From DTU089 sp964421815 (lineage in GTDB: Bacteria > Bacillota > Clostridia > Oscillospirales > Acutalibacteraceae): a stretch of DNA of 52,285 nt. Below are positions 8,971-17,129 of this stretch, piece by piece. Made by a program: the position numbers and the translations under genes. Every line of letters starts with the position of its first letter. Position 1 is the first letter of the stretch. Where the stretch lies: positions 1-52,285 of the forward strand of contig CAYQYT010000015.1 in NCBI GenBank assembly GCA_964421815.1. The letters run 5' to 3'. The notes below the pieces were generated by a model. The model worked only from the letters and a program-made list of their open reading frames with translations. It did no database searches and was not told the DNA's origin.

Positions 8971-9230
8971 ACACATTTCACTTGACGGTTTCCTCCCCCG
9001 ACGGAAACAAATTTGACGGCCCCGTTTACAGACTGGATGTCCGTGGTGTTGAGGGTGAACTTGCGGTTATGGCGGGTCACATACCTTTCATAACATCGGT
9101 TGTTAACGCACCCTGCGCCCTGTGGCTTGACGAGGAAAAGAAAAAATCGGCAGTATCCGACGGCGGTTTGCTGACCGTTGATACCGACCGCGTAATCTTC
9201 ATTTCCGGAACATTTGAATTTACTGACTAA
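8967..9230 (+). CDS. atpC: F-type ATP synthase subunit epsilon, short form
   Basis: 87 residues covering only the N-terminal beta-sandwich that binds gamma and the c-ring (FHLTVSSPDGNKFDG, EGELAVMAGHIPFIT, LLTVDTDRVIFISGTFEF). The usual C-terminal helical hairpin of 45-50 residues, which inhibits ATP hydrolysis in many bacteria, is absent; the stop at 9228-9230 is followed at once by the operon terminator, so this is not an obvious frameshift. Start GTG 8967 overlaps the atpD stop (GTGA), with AAGAAGGTGC upstream. Short epsilon subunits are known in some bacteria. Confidence 0.88.
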   Translation: MNTFHLTVSSPDGNKFDGPVYRLDVRGVEGELAVMAGHIPFITSVVNAPCALWLDEEKKKSAVSDGGLLTVDTDRVIFISGTFEFTD

Positions 9231-9238
9231 AATATAAA

Positions 9239-9266
9239 CGCTGTAAAAACTTCCGTTTTTACAGCG
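9239..9266. terminator. Terminator between atpC and trkA
   Basis: Perfect 12-base stem CGCTGTAAAAAC / GTTTTTACAGCG with a TTCC loop, followed by CATTTTATT. It sits between convergent genes and can serve both. Hairpins of nearly the same design occur at 25926 and 31212. Confidence 0.85.
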
Positions 9267-9275
9267 CATTTTATT

Positions 9276-9923
9276 CTACATTAGTTTTCCCAACTTATCC
9301 GTATCTGCAATAACAATAAGTTGCATATCTTTTTCCAAGGGGTTTTCCGGATTGATGCTTGTTATGACCTCTCCGTCTTTAAGAATTGCCACAACATTTA
9401 TGGAATATTTTTTTCTCAAATTCAACTGAACAAGGTTTTTGCCCACCCAGTCGGGTTTCATTTGGATTTCCACCATGGAAACATCTTTTGAAAGTTCTAT
9501 TACATCAATAAATCCTGAACTCAAAATATTTTTGGCAAGTCTTGTACCGGCTTCTCTTTCGGGAAAAACGACTCTGTCCGCGCCCAATCTTTCGAAGATT
9601 TTCTCGTGCATACCCTCAACACATTTTACGATAATCTCTTTAACTCCCGCATCCTTGCAAAGAGTTATTGCCATAACCGCCGATTCAAGACTGTTAGCCA
9701 TTGCAATAACAACAACGTCCATATCGGCTATATCCAATTTTTCAATAACCTCGGGGTCGGTAACATCGGCGCATTTACATACGGGTATTACCTGTGCCGC
9801 TTCGTTAACCAGTTCCTCGTCAACGTCCACCGCCAACACTTCCGCTCCGTTTCTTACAAGTTCTTCTGCAACTGCTCTGCCGTAACGGCCAAGCCCGAAA
9901 ACAGCGTATGATTTTATTCCCAT
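9276..9923 (-). CDS. trkA: TrkA/KtrA potassium uptake regulatory subunit
   Basis: 215-residue cytoplasmic gating protein of a Trk/Ktr potassium transporter: an N-terminal RCK/Rossmann domain with GLGRYGRAVAEEL for nucleotide binding, the acidic DVD end of strand 2, and a C-terminal TrkA-C domain (about residues 135-215). The frame runs back to 9959, but AAAGGAG lies seven bases before ATG 9923, which gives the normal start MGIKSYAVFG. One RCK unit, as in KtrA rather than the duplicated Escherichia coli TrkA. The upstream trkH stop is 13 bases away, so both are co-transcribed. Confidence 0.9.
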   Translation of the reverse strand: MGIKSYAVFGLGRYGRAVAEELVRNGAEVLAVDVDEELVNEAAQVIPVCKCADVTDPEVIEKLDIADMDVVVIAMANSLESAVMAITLCKDAGVKEIIVKCVEGMHEKIFERLGADRVVFPEREAGTRLAKNILSSGFIDVIELSKDVSMVEIQMKPDWVGKNLVQLNLRKKYSINVVAILKDGEVITSINPENPLEKDMQLIVIADTDKLGKLM

Positions 9924-9936
9924 ATACATTCTCCTT

Positions 9937-11295
9937 TTAACCCACGCTGACATCTTCAATGGGGTTTTTAACGATATTTGAGTTTTGCTTTTTTGTTCTG
10001 AGTGCCACGGCTAAAGAAATGGGACCCACTCTGCCGAAATACATTGTGGCGATGATTATGATTTTACCCGCCGTATTCAAAAATGCGGTCAGATTTCTTG
10101 AAAGTCCCACGGTGGATGTGGCGCTGACTGTTTCGTAAATAATGTCAATGGCGCCGGCATCCGATACCGCCGAAAGAAAGACCGTGGAAGTGAACATTAT
10201 TATAAAAGATGTGCACATTACCGCAATGGCCTTGCTGACAGCCTGTTTTGAAATGGTTCTGTTGAACATTGTGGTATCGTTTTTATTTTTTATTGCCGAA
10301 ATTGCCGTTTCTATAACAATTGCAACGGTTACGGTTTTAACACCGCCCGCCGTACCCACGGGGGAGCCGCCTATAAACATCAAGAGAATTGATATAAGGG
10401 CGGAACCGTTTGTAAAGTTTTCCTGGGGCACGGTGAAAAATCCCGCGGTTCTTGTTGTAACCGATTGGAAAATTGACGACTGTATTTTCTGATATATGGA
10501 AAAGTCTTTCATTGTAAGGGGATTGTCATACTCGAAAATGAAGATGAACAACGCACCGCCGAATATCAGAATAAATGTTGTTACAAGAGTGATTTTACTG
10601 TGGAGGGTTAATGCCTTCAGCATTTTAAGCCGCCTTTTTCCCCTGAGCCTGATAACCCTTGCCACATCCCACCAGACAATGTAACCTATACCGCCCAGGA
10701 ACACAAGGGCGCAGGTAACAAAATTGATAACGGGGTTGTGAACATAATCCGCCAGACTGTTTACGGATATAATATCAAGTCCCGCATTGCAAAAAGCGGA
10801 AACCGCCGTAAAAACAGAAATCCAGATACCTTTGGGGCCGAATTCCGGGACAAAAACCGTCATATAAATAAGCGCTCCCGCTCCCTCAAATGCCAAAGTG
10901 CCGAGGACAACCTTTTTTACAAATTGGGAAAGTCCCGACAGGGTATTAAGATTAAAGGCATCCTGAAGAAGAAGCCTGTCCGAAAGACCCATCCGCCGAT
11001 TAACAATAAGAGTCAGTCCGAAAGCAACCGTGATTACTCCCAAGCCGCCTATCTGAATTAAAAACAGAATTATTATCTGCCCGAAAGTACTCCAGGCGGA
11101 AACCGTGGGCACAACCACAAGCCCCGTAACACAGGTTGATGTTGTTGAGGTAAAAAGCGCATCGATAAAAGGCGTCCACTCGCCTGTTGCGGAACTTATG
11201 GGGAGCATCAACAGAATCGAGCCCACAATAATCGCAGCAAGGAAACTCAAAAGAATTATATGAGTTGTAGATAATTCCGATTTTGATTTTCTCAT
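9937..11295 (-). CDS. trkH: TrkH/KtrB potassium transporter membrane subunit
   Basis: 452-residue integral membrane protein with the four-fold repeated membrane-pore-membrane layout of K+ transporters. The pore-loop selectivity glycines are visible in TSTCVTGL, AFCNAGLD, TRTAGF and TSTVGL. It forms the K+ translocation path gated by the TrkA protein encoded next to it. Length is typical. ATG 11295 follows GAAAAGGTTATTGG. Confidence 0.9.
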   Translation of the reverse strand: MRKSKSELSTTHIILLSFLAAIIVGSILLMLPISSATGEWTPFIDALFTSTTSTCVTGLVVVPTVSAWSTFGQIIILFLIQIGGLGVITVAFGLTLIVNRRMGLSDRLLLQDAFNLNTLSGLSQFVKKVVLGTLAFEGAGALIYMTVFVPEFGPKGIWISVFTAVSAFCNAGLDIISVNSLADYVHNPVINFVTCALVFLGGIGYIVWWDVARVIRLRGKRRLKMLKALTLHSKITLVTTFILIFGGALFIFIFEYDNPLTMKDFSIYQKIQSSIFQSVTTRTAGFFTVPQENFTNGSALISILLMFIGGSPVGTAGGVKTVTVAIVIETAISAIKNKNDTTMFNRTISKQAVSKAIAVMCTSFIIMFTSTVFLSAVSDAGAIDIIYETVSATSTVGLSRNLTAFLNTAGKIIIIATMYFGRVGPISLAVALRTKKQNSNIVKNPIEDVSVG

Positions 11296-11419
11296 TCCAA
11301 TAACCTTTTCTTTCCATTACACTTTGTATAAATCAATACAGACAGAATTATTGCCGTTGTAATTATATCACATATTTCCTATTTTACAACAATTTATAAT
11401 AAATATTTAATTTCATCAG

Positions 11420-11448
11420 TTGTAAAAAAAGAAACGATATGGTAAACT
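11420..11448 (+). promoter_or_regulatory. Possible promoter for the 11.5-15 kb gene group
   Basis: Weak sigma-A-like site: TTGTAA (11420-11425), 17-base spacer ending TGG, TAAACT (11443-11448). It is the best match in the 215-base divergent gap between trkH and the next plus-strand gene. Confidence 0.35.
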
Positions 11449-11510
11449 TAAAATACTGATTTATTGCATTGGTGTAAAAGAGTATCAAAAAACTGTTCAG
11501 GTGAGATAGT

Positions 11511-12437
11511 ATGCCCTACTTATTTGTTCATTTCAAAGAAAAAATCACCCCCGACGGCGAGTCCGTTTATTTCGGAATAAGCCGTGACGGATACAACTGG
11601 GAACAGGTGAACAACGGAAATCCAATTCTTACAAGTTCCATGGGCGACAGGGGTTGCCGTGATATTGAAATCGTAAGACTTCACACAGGCGGTTTTGTTA
11701 TTCTGACCACCGACCTGTGCATTGTACACCGAATGGACGAAAATTACAATGTGGATTGGAAACAGGTTAACAGCCACGGCAGTAAATGTCTTTGTATGTG
11801 GGAAACCGATGACCTTGTGAATTTTTCCCAACAAAAACTCATATATTTCGGGCGGGATGACTTCGGCTGTCTGTGGGCTCCGGAAATTTTCTTTGACAGC
11901 GAGAACGAAGAATATCTTATACATTGGGGTTCCACCGTTGAAGATGACGGATTTTCCCACATGTCAATTTACTGCTCCGTTACAAAGGATTTTGAAAGTT
12001 TTTCGGAACCGAAACTGTATTTTACAAAGGACAACGAAATCCTCGATTCCCATATTACAAAGGTGGGAGATACTTACCACCTTTTCTACAAGAATTCCTC
12101 CAATCCGCCAATGAATATGCACGCCACATCAAAAAACCTTTACGGGCCTTTTGAACATGACAAAGGTTTTGAGGAATATATGGACAGAGAAATTTATCAC
12201 CCGGGCTCCTACGAGGGACCCACAACCTACACCCTGCCCGACGGAAGATGGTGCCTTATGCTTGACTTCTTCGGCTGTGAAAAAGAAAAAATGGGGTACG
12301 TACCCTTTGTTTCTTCCAAAACCGGTGATATGAACTTCAGTCGTGCCGACGAGGAATTCACTTTCCCCTACGGATTCAAACACGGAAAAGTAATAGAAAT
12401 CACCGTGGAAGAATATGAAAGATTAAAAAATATATAA
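11511..12437 (+). CDS. GH43-like five-bladed beta-propeller glycosidase
   Basis: 308-residue intracellular protein (no signal peptide) that reads as a glycoside hydrolase family 43/62/32-type beta-propeller. Blade motifs include DRGCRDIEIVRL, GCLWAPEIFFD, LDSHITKVGDTYHLFYK and SYEGPTTYTL, where the EGP Glu is a candidate general acid and the Asp of RDIE or LDSH candidates for base or pKa modulator. Probable substrates are arabinose- or xylose-containing oligosaccharides, but the family has many specificities. Start ATG 11511 follows CAGGTGAGAT, the same unusual ribosome site as the broken GH43 gene at 1490. The ACT protein gene follows after 13 bases. Confidence 0.75.
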   Translation: MPYLFVHFKEKITPDGESVYFGISRDGYNWEQVNNGNPILTSSMGDRGCRDIEIVRLHTGGFVILTTDLCIVHRMDENYNVDWKQVNSHGSKCLCMWETDDLVNFSQQKLIYFGRDDFGCLWAPEIFFDSENEEYLIHWGSTVEDDGFSHMSIYCSVTKDFESFSEPKLYFTKDNEILDSHITKVGDTYHLFYKNSSNPPMNMHATSKNLYGPFEHDKGFEEYMDREIYHPGSYEGPTTYTLPDGRWCLMLDFFGCEKEKMGYVPFVSSKTGDMNFSRADEEFTFPYGFKHGKVIEITVEEYERLKNI

Positions 12438-12450
12438 GAGAGGTATATTT

Positions 12451-12720
12451 ATGAATGCAGTTATCACCGTTGTAGGAAAAGACAAAGTGGGAATTATTGC
12501 GGGCATTTGTGTGGTGCTTGAAAAAATCAATGTAAACGTTCTCGATATAAGCCAGACAGTAATGCAGAATATGTTTACAATGAATATGCTCGTTGATATT
12601 AAACAGGCAAATGTTTCATACCCCGAAATTGTTGACGCGCTCAACAAAGAGGGTGAGCGTTTAGGTGTGAGCATCCGTATTCAGCGGGAAGATATTTTTG
12701 ACGCAATGCACAAAATATGA
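12451..12720 (+). CDS. ACT-domain protein, UPF0237 type
   Basis: 89 residues forming a single ACT domain: NAVITVVGKDKVGIIAGI, then DISQTVMQNMFTMNMLVDI. Such domains usually bind amino acids or other small ligands as regulators. In many Firmicutes this small gene is paired with a UPF0210 gene, exactly as here, with eight bases between stop and next start, which points to a shared but still undefined function. Confidence 0.88.
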   Translation: MNAVITVVGKDKVGIIAGICVVLEKINVNVLDISQTVMQNMFTMNMLVDIKQANVSYPEIVDALNKEGERLGVSIRIQREDIFDAMHKI

Positions 12721-12728
12721 GGTGAATT

Positions 12729-14087
12729 ATGCTTAATCAGAGAGAAATTATTGAAACCCTCAATATGATAGATAATCAGCATCTTGACATACGCACAATT
12801 ACCATGGGAATTTCCCTGCGCTCCTGCGCACATCCGGACCCCAAAATCTGCGCTCAAAAGATGTATGATAAAATCACAAAATATGCGGAAAATCTTGTAA
12901 AAACAGGAGAAGACCTTGAAAGAGAAATGGGTATTCCCATTATTAACAAGAGAATTTCCGTAACCCCCATTGCCATTGCGGCGGAAAGTTGTGAAACCGA
13001 TGATTACACAATCTTTGCCCGGGCAATGGACAATGCCGCAAAAGAATGCGGTGTAAACTTTATCGGCGGTTTTTCCGCCCTTGTTCAAAAGGGATTTACC
13101 CTCGGTGACAAGAAACTTATACAATCCATCCCCGAAGCACTTGCAACAACCGATTTTGTTTGCTCCTCCGTAAATATCGGCTCAACAAGAGCCGGTATCA
13201 ATATGGATGCCGTTAAACTTATGGGTCAAACTATCAAGAAAACCGCGGAAATCACCAAGGACCGCGACGGTTTCGGTTGTGCAAAACTTGTGGTTTTCTG
13301 CAATGCAGTTGAAGACAATCCCTTTATGGCGGGCGCATTCCACGGTGTTGGTGAATCCGAACGTGCTATAAACGTTGGTGTTTCAGGCCCCGGAGTTGTA
13401 TATAACGCTCTCAAACAAATAAAGGGCGAGCCTTTTGACATTGTTGCGGAAACAATAAAGAAAACCGCTTTCAAAATTACAAGAATGGGTCAACTTATGG
13501 CAACCGAGGCTTCAAAACGCTTGGGCGCGGAATTCGGCATTGTGGACTTAAGCCTTGCCCCCACCCCCGCCACAGGGGACTCCGTTGCAAGAATACTTGA
13601 AGAAATGGGTCTTGAAACTTGCGGTACCCACGGCACTACCGCCGCCCTTGCCCTGCTCAACGACGCAGTAAAAAAAGGCGGTGTTATGGCATCCTCCCAC
13701 GTTGGCGGTCTTTCAGGTGCATTCATTCCCGTTTCCGAGGACGAGGGCATGATTGCCGCGGCTGAAAAAGGTGTTCTCACTCTTGACAAATTGGAGGCAA
13801 TGACCTGTGTATGCTCCGTGGGACTTGATATGATTGCCGTTCCCGGTAACACAACGGCGGAAACAATTTCAGCCATTATTGCCGACGAAGCCGCAATCGG
13901 CATGATAAACAACAAAACAACCGCTGTCAGAATCATTCCCGCCCCCAACAAAAATGTGGGCGATTCCATAGAAATGGGCGGTCTTTTGGGTACGGCACCC
14001 GTTATGCCCGTACACACCCACAGCAGTGCGGACTTTATAAACCGCGGCGGAAGAATTCCCGCTCCCCTGAACAGTTTAAAGAACTAA
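12729..14087 (+). CDS. UPF0210 (DUF711, 'PFL family') protein
   Basis: 452-residue protein of the UPF0210/DUF711 family, whose biochemical role is not settled. The start NQREIIETLNMIDNQHLDIRTITMGISLRSC and the segments NIGSTRAGINMDAVKLMG, GVSGPGVVYNAL and ATGDSVARILEEMGLE are family signatures. The 'PFL' name reflects a distant structural relation to glycyl radical enzymes; no glycyl radical loop is present. ATG 12729 follows GAGGTGAATT. Cytoplasmic, and almost certainly works with the ACT protein before it. Confidence 0.88.
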   Translation: MLNQREIIETLNMIDNQHLDIRTITMGISLRSCAHPDPKICAQKMYDKITKYAENLVKTGEDLEREMGIPIINKRISVTPIAIAAESCETDDYTIFARAMDNAAKECGVNFIGGFSALVQKGFTLGDKKLIQSIPEALATTDFVCSSVNIGSTRAGINMDAVKLMGQTIKKTAEITKDRDGFGCAKLVVFCNAVEDNPFMAGAFHGVGESERAINVGVSGPGVVYNALKQIKGEPFDIVAETIKKTAFKITRMGQLMATEASKRLGAEFGIVDLSLAPTPATGDSVARILEEMGLETCGTHGTTAALALLNDAVKKGGVMASSHVGGLSGAFIPVSEDEGMIAAAEKGVLTLDKLEAMTCVCSVGLDMIAVPGNTTAETISAIIADEAAIGMINNKTTAVRIIPAPNKNVGDSIEMGGLLGTAPVMPVHTHSSADFINRGGRIPAPLNSLKN

Positions 14088-14100
14088 AGGTTGAATAAAT

Positions 14101-15021
14101 ATGGAAATACTCACAAAACATTTCAAAGAGGTTGAAAAGAACTTGGGTCTCCCCCCCGAAGCCGTTAAAGTCTTTGAAAAATATGCAACAAAAATAGAAA
14201 AAACTCAAAGCCTTAACAACCGCTTTGAGAAAATTTTTAACGAATATCTTTTTCCCGAGGCACACGATTTCGGAAAATGTTTCAAGGAACTGAAGCCCCT
14301 TTCAAATATTTACGGAATCAAGGAATATTCCTTGGATTTTGTTTTTCTTCTCCGTGCCGCAGAGGTTATGCACACTCGGTACAGGGAACGGGGTTTGAGT
14401 GACGAACTATTCTGGGACTCCATTATGGACTTAAAGTACAAATACCGCGAGTGCGTGAACTGCAAGGGTGTTCACGGCACCTTTGTCCCCTGGTGGAATA
14501 CGGAATTTTTCGCCCTGCGCCGTTTTGCTTTGGGAAGATACCAATTCGATATGTCCTCATATCAAGGGGAGGACTTCACAACATCTTCCGGAATAATCGT
14601 AAAAAAAGGCGACAAAACCCTTAATTTCCACATTCCCTCCTCGGGAGTACCCCTTACGGATGATGTGCGACTTGACTCCCTTAAAAAGGCATACGAATTT
14701 TTCACCGATTTCCGCAGGGACGACGGGCTTATGATTTTCGAGTGCGGCTCCTGGCTCATCTACGACGGATACAAGGACTTTCTTCCCGAGAAATCCAATA
14801 TCATAAAATTCATAGACGACTTTGAGATTGTTTCAAGCGAATCCTGTGACAAATTCAACGATGCCTGGAGAATTTTTGACAAATACGGCTACAAATCCCC
14901 GAAAAACTGGCCCGAGGACACCTCTTTGCGCCGAGCCTTTAAACACCACGTTTTAAGTGGCGGAAAAACAGGTCACGGTCACGGAATAATCGTCTTTGAC
15001 GGAGAAAAAATAGTCATATAA
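14101..15021 (+). CDS. Acyltransferase-like protein (GNAT_C-type), function unknown
   Basis: 306 residues, soluble, no signal peptide. The two-part build (helical first half, then EFFALRRFALGRYQFD followed by beta-rich LNFHIPSSGVPLT and a C-terminal FECGSWLIYD segment) resembles the proteins annotated as acyltransferase-domain proteins with a GNAT-like C-terminal half. No catalytic residue can be assigned with confidence. It starts 13 bases after the UPF0210 gene and ends before a strong terminator, so it is the last gene of this operon. Confidence 0.5.
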   Translation: MEILTKHFKEVEKNLGLPPEAVKVFEKYATKIEKTQSLNNRFEKIFNEYLFPEAHDFGKCFKELKPLSNIYGIKEYSLDFVFLLRAAEVMHTRYRERGLSDELFWDSIMDLKYKYRECVNCKGVHGTFVPWWNTEFFALRRFALGRYQFDMSSYQGEDFTTSSGIIVKKGDKTLNFHIPSSGVPLTDDVRLDSLKKAYEFFTDFRRDDGLMIFECGSWLIYDGYKDFLPEKSNIIKFIDDFEIVSSESCDKFNDAWRIFDKYGYKSPKNWPEDTSLRRAFKHHVLSGGKTGHGHGIIVFDGEKIVI

Positions 15022-15050
15022 AAACAAATGATTGAATTTAAAATAAAAAG

Positions 15051-15092
15051 CAAAAAAGATAAAGCCCTCTTTCAAACGCTTTATCTTTTTTG
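15051..15092. terminator. Bidirectional terminator
   Basis: 15-base perfect stem (CAAAAAAGATAAAGC 15051-15065 with GCTTTATCTTTTTTG 15078-15092) between the convergent genes at 14101 and 15093. T-rich arms on both strands fit a two-way terminator. Confidence 0.8.
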
Positions 15093-15575
15093 TTATTTAA
15101 GTCCGGGAACCTTATGCTCACTACTGTTTTCACCGTTTTTACATTCCGTAACCACTCCGGCTCTGGAACCTTCCGAACCGTTAGTACCGGGAGTAATCGT
15201 GATTATAATACTTGCATTCTCATCAGGACAAGCCGGTATTAATTTAAACATACCCTTAACTTCATCTGTAACGTCCTTCTCTGTGCCGTTCACCATTATT
15301 GTAATCGGCCCGTCTTGCCAACGTGGATTGTCTTTACCTCCGCTTATGGTAATGGTACCGGAAACATTTTCCGTGGACATGAGCATAAGCCAACTACTAA
15401 AGGAAGATAATATCTCTCTCTGATTGCCGATACAGGTTTTTTTTGTTGCATTCTTCGTGACCGCGGAAAAAATCGGAACTGCAACTGCAACAAGGATTGC
15501 CATAATAACAACAACAATCATAAGTTCAACGAGAGTAAAACCTTTTTTTGATTTTAAAAAATTAAACATTTTCAT
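15093..15575 (-). CDS. Type IV pilin-like protein (second copy)
   Basis: 160 residues with a class III signal peptide: short basic leader ending KKG, cleavage before Phe13, the essential Glu5 of the mature protein, and the hydrophobic helix FTLVELMIVVVIMAILVAV. The globular part has three cysteines, in KKTCIGNQR, PACPDEN and VTECKN, shared with the neighbouring paralog. Such prepilins are cut by a PilD/ComC peptidase and assembled into pili or pseudopili, but no assembly ATPase, PilC or peptidase gene is in the window. A terminator lies between it and the paralog upstream, so it is probably read at a lower level. Confidence 0.88.
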   Translation of the reverse strand: MKMFNFLKSKKGFTLVELMIVVVIMAILVAVAVPIFSAVTKNATKKTCIGNQREILSSFSSWLMLMSTENVSGTITISGGKDNPRWQDGPITIMVNGTEKDVTDEVKGMFKLIPACPDENASIIITITPGTNGSEGSRAGVVTECKNGENSSEHKVPGLK

Positions 15576-15616
15576 ATATCTCCGTTTAATCCAACAAGCG
15601 TAAGCCCTTTTACTCT

Positions 15617-15644
15617 AAAAAACTCCCGGGATACCCGGGAGTTT
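15617..15644 (-). terminator. Terminator between the two pilin genes
   Basis: Stem AACTCCCGGG / CCCGGGAGTT with an ATA loop; on the minus strand it is followed by TTTTTT, so it ends transcripts of the first pilin gene. Confidence 0.8.
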
Positions 15645-15662
15645 CCGTTATTTAGCACTAAA

Positions 15663-16121
15663 TTATTCGTTGGTCTTAATTTCGTGACCGTTTGCATCAT
15701 CACCGCTATTACCGCTACATGCTGTTGTAACAGTTGACTGAGAACCGTTTGAACCCTTTGTGATTGTTACAGTAATGTGACAAGTTTCATCGGGACAAAC
15801 AGGAACAGTTTTGAACAAACCTTTAATAGCTGCCTGTTGAGCATTAGTCAAAGTAGTCCAAGCGGTGAATGTACCTGCATCCTGACCACCGGAAACTTCA
15901 AAAGCACCTTCAATAGATGATGAGTTATCCTGAAGCATGATCCAGTCGCCAACAGAGGAAATGATCTGTCTCTGGTTACCGATACATGTTTTCTTCTTTG
16001 CGTTTGCTGTAACAGCTGAGAAAATCGGAACTGCAACTGCAACGAGGATTGCCATGATAACAACAACGATCATCAATTCAACGAGGGTGAAACCCTTTTT
16101 GCTCTTCATAAATTTAAACAT
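15663..16121 (-). CDS. Type IV pilin-like protein (first copy)
   Basis: 152 residues, paralog of the protein at 15093: the first 45 residues are nearly identical (KSKKGFTLVELMIVVVIMAI) and the middle and C-terminal parts diverge. Cleavage is expected after Gly10, leaving Phe at the mature N terminus and Glu at position 5. Cysteines occur in KKTCIGNQR, VPVCPDETC and TTACSGN. ATG 16121 follows AAAAGGAG. A strong promoter about 120 bases upstream and its own terminator suggest that it is the abundant major subunit. Confidence 0.88.
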   Translation of the reverse strand: MFKFMKSKKGFTLVELMIVVVIMAILVAVAVPIFSAVTANAKKKTCIGNQRQIISSVGDWIMLQDNSSSIEGAFEVSGGQDAGTFTAWTTLTNAQQAAIKGLFKTVPVCPDETCHITVTITKGSNGSQSTVTTACSGNSGDDANGHEIKTNE

Positions 16122-16241
16122 TTACGAACAACTCCTTTTTTAATACAAAATTTGATTTTTGTATAGTTATCAGATTTGGTTTTGCCAGGTTTAGGGAATT
16201 TACCGTAACTCTTCGTAACCGCTTCCGTAACTTACAAGCAA

Positions 16242-16270
16242 ATAATAGCACCACCGTTTGCATTTGTAAA
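16242..16270 (-). promoter_or_regulatory. Promoter of the pilin genes
   Basis: On the minus strand: -35 TTTACA (16270-16265), 17-base spacer ending TGC (extended -10), -10 TATTAT (16247-16242). The 5' leader would be about 115 bases, long enough for regulation, but no known riboswitch is recognised. Confidence 0.6.
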
Positions 16271-16424
16271 GGTTTTTTTGCAATTTTTGGCTGAATTTCA
16301 AAAGTTTGCCCTTTTGCACAATTTGAAAGCACGTCTTTTGTTGATTTTACCGACAACAAAACGGAATTAAAACGGGAATTTTACGAAACTCCCATAAAAC
16401 CGATAAATTTCTATATTCGCGAAG

Positions 16425-16668
16425 CCTATCCTCCCTAAATCTCCCCCCCCAGGGAATTTAGGGAGGGGGACCGCGTTAGCGGTGGAGGGTCCAATAAAGT
16501 TCTCTACCTTGTCTATCCTCCCTTTTTCTGCGAAGCAAAAAAGGGAGGGGGACCGAAAGCGTAGCTTTTGGTGGAGGGTCCAATAAAATTCTTTACCTCG
16601 CCTATCCTCCCTAAATCTCCCCCCAGGGAATTTAGGGAGGGGGACCGCGTTAGCGGTGGAGGGTCCCC
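16425..16668 (+). repeat. Left array: three double-hairpin repeat units
   Basis: Units begin at CTATCC 16426, 16513 and 16602. Each has a first hairpin CCTCCCTAAAT / ATTTAGGGAGG and a second hairpin around ACCGC-GTTA-GCGGT enclosed by GGACC / GGTCC, then an AATAAA linker. The middle unit replaces both stem tips with different bases that still pair (CTTTTT with AAAAAAG; ACCGAAAGC with GCTTTTGGT), so pairing rather than sequence is conserved. Linkers between units are also conserved. Confidence 0.85.
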
Positions 16669-16679
16669 GATAAATATAT

Positions 16680-17072
16680 TTATTCACTAATAAACCTAAC
16701 CTCAATGTCTTTTCCTAACTCTTCTGCACGCTCTTTGCAGGCATCTATTACATTATATTCAACATTTCTAATTAGTTTATTTATATCACTATTGTAAAAT
16801 CTCAAAAACTTGCAACCTGATTTTTCAAGAAATGCAGTTCTTTTGTTTTCATACTCCTCGTTTTCGGGTAAATAATGTTGCTCACCATCTATTTCTATAA
16901 TCAGTTTCAATTTCGAACAATAGAAGTCAACAATATAATGACCAATAATTTTTTGTCTTGTGAATTTAGGCTCCATATTCTTTAGAATAATATGCCACAT
17001 TTTATTTTCTTCGGGGGTCGGGTTTTTCCGCATTTTATTTGCTCTACCTATCAGTATTCTATCATTTTTCAT
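16680..17072 (-). CDS. DUF559 protein, Vsr-like nuclease fold
   Basis: 130 residues of the DUF559 family, related to the very-short-patch-repair endonuclease fold within the PD-(D/E)XK-like group. The start RKNPTPEENKMWHIIL, the RQKIIGHYIVDFYC strand (Asp49) and LIIEIDGEQH (Glu60, Asp62, His66) match the family core, followed by LEKSGCKFLRFYN. Nuclease activity on DNA is plausible but unproven for most members. ATG 17072 follows GGGAGGTTT. It is the only gene inside the repeat-flanked element and lies 12 bases from the left array. Confidence 0.85.
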   Translation of the reverse strand: MKNDRILIGRANKMRKNPTPEENKMWHIILKNMEPKFTRQKIIGHYIVDFYCSKLKLIIEIDGEQHYLPENEEYENKRTAFLEKSGCKFLRFYNSDINKLIRNVEYNVIDACKERAEELGKDIEVRFISE

Positions 17073-17129
17073 TTCAAAACCTCCCTGTATTTATATTATA
17101 ATGCATTATTTGTTAATTTCAACAACTTA

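Noticed and set aside
12729..14087. A second pyruvate formate-lyase
   Set aside because: Despite the 'PFL family' label of UPF0210, it lacks the Cys-Cys pair and RVSGYA glycyl loop.
16114..16359. 81-residue minus-strand frame upstream of the pilin gene
   Set aside because: It overlaps the pilin promoter and leader, has no ribosome site and no recognisable domain.
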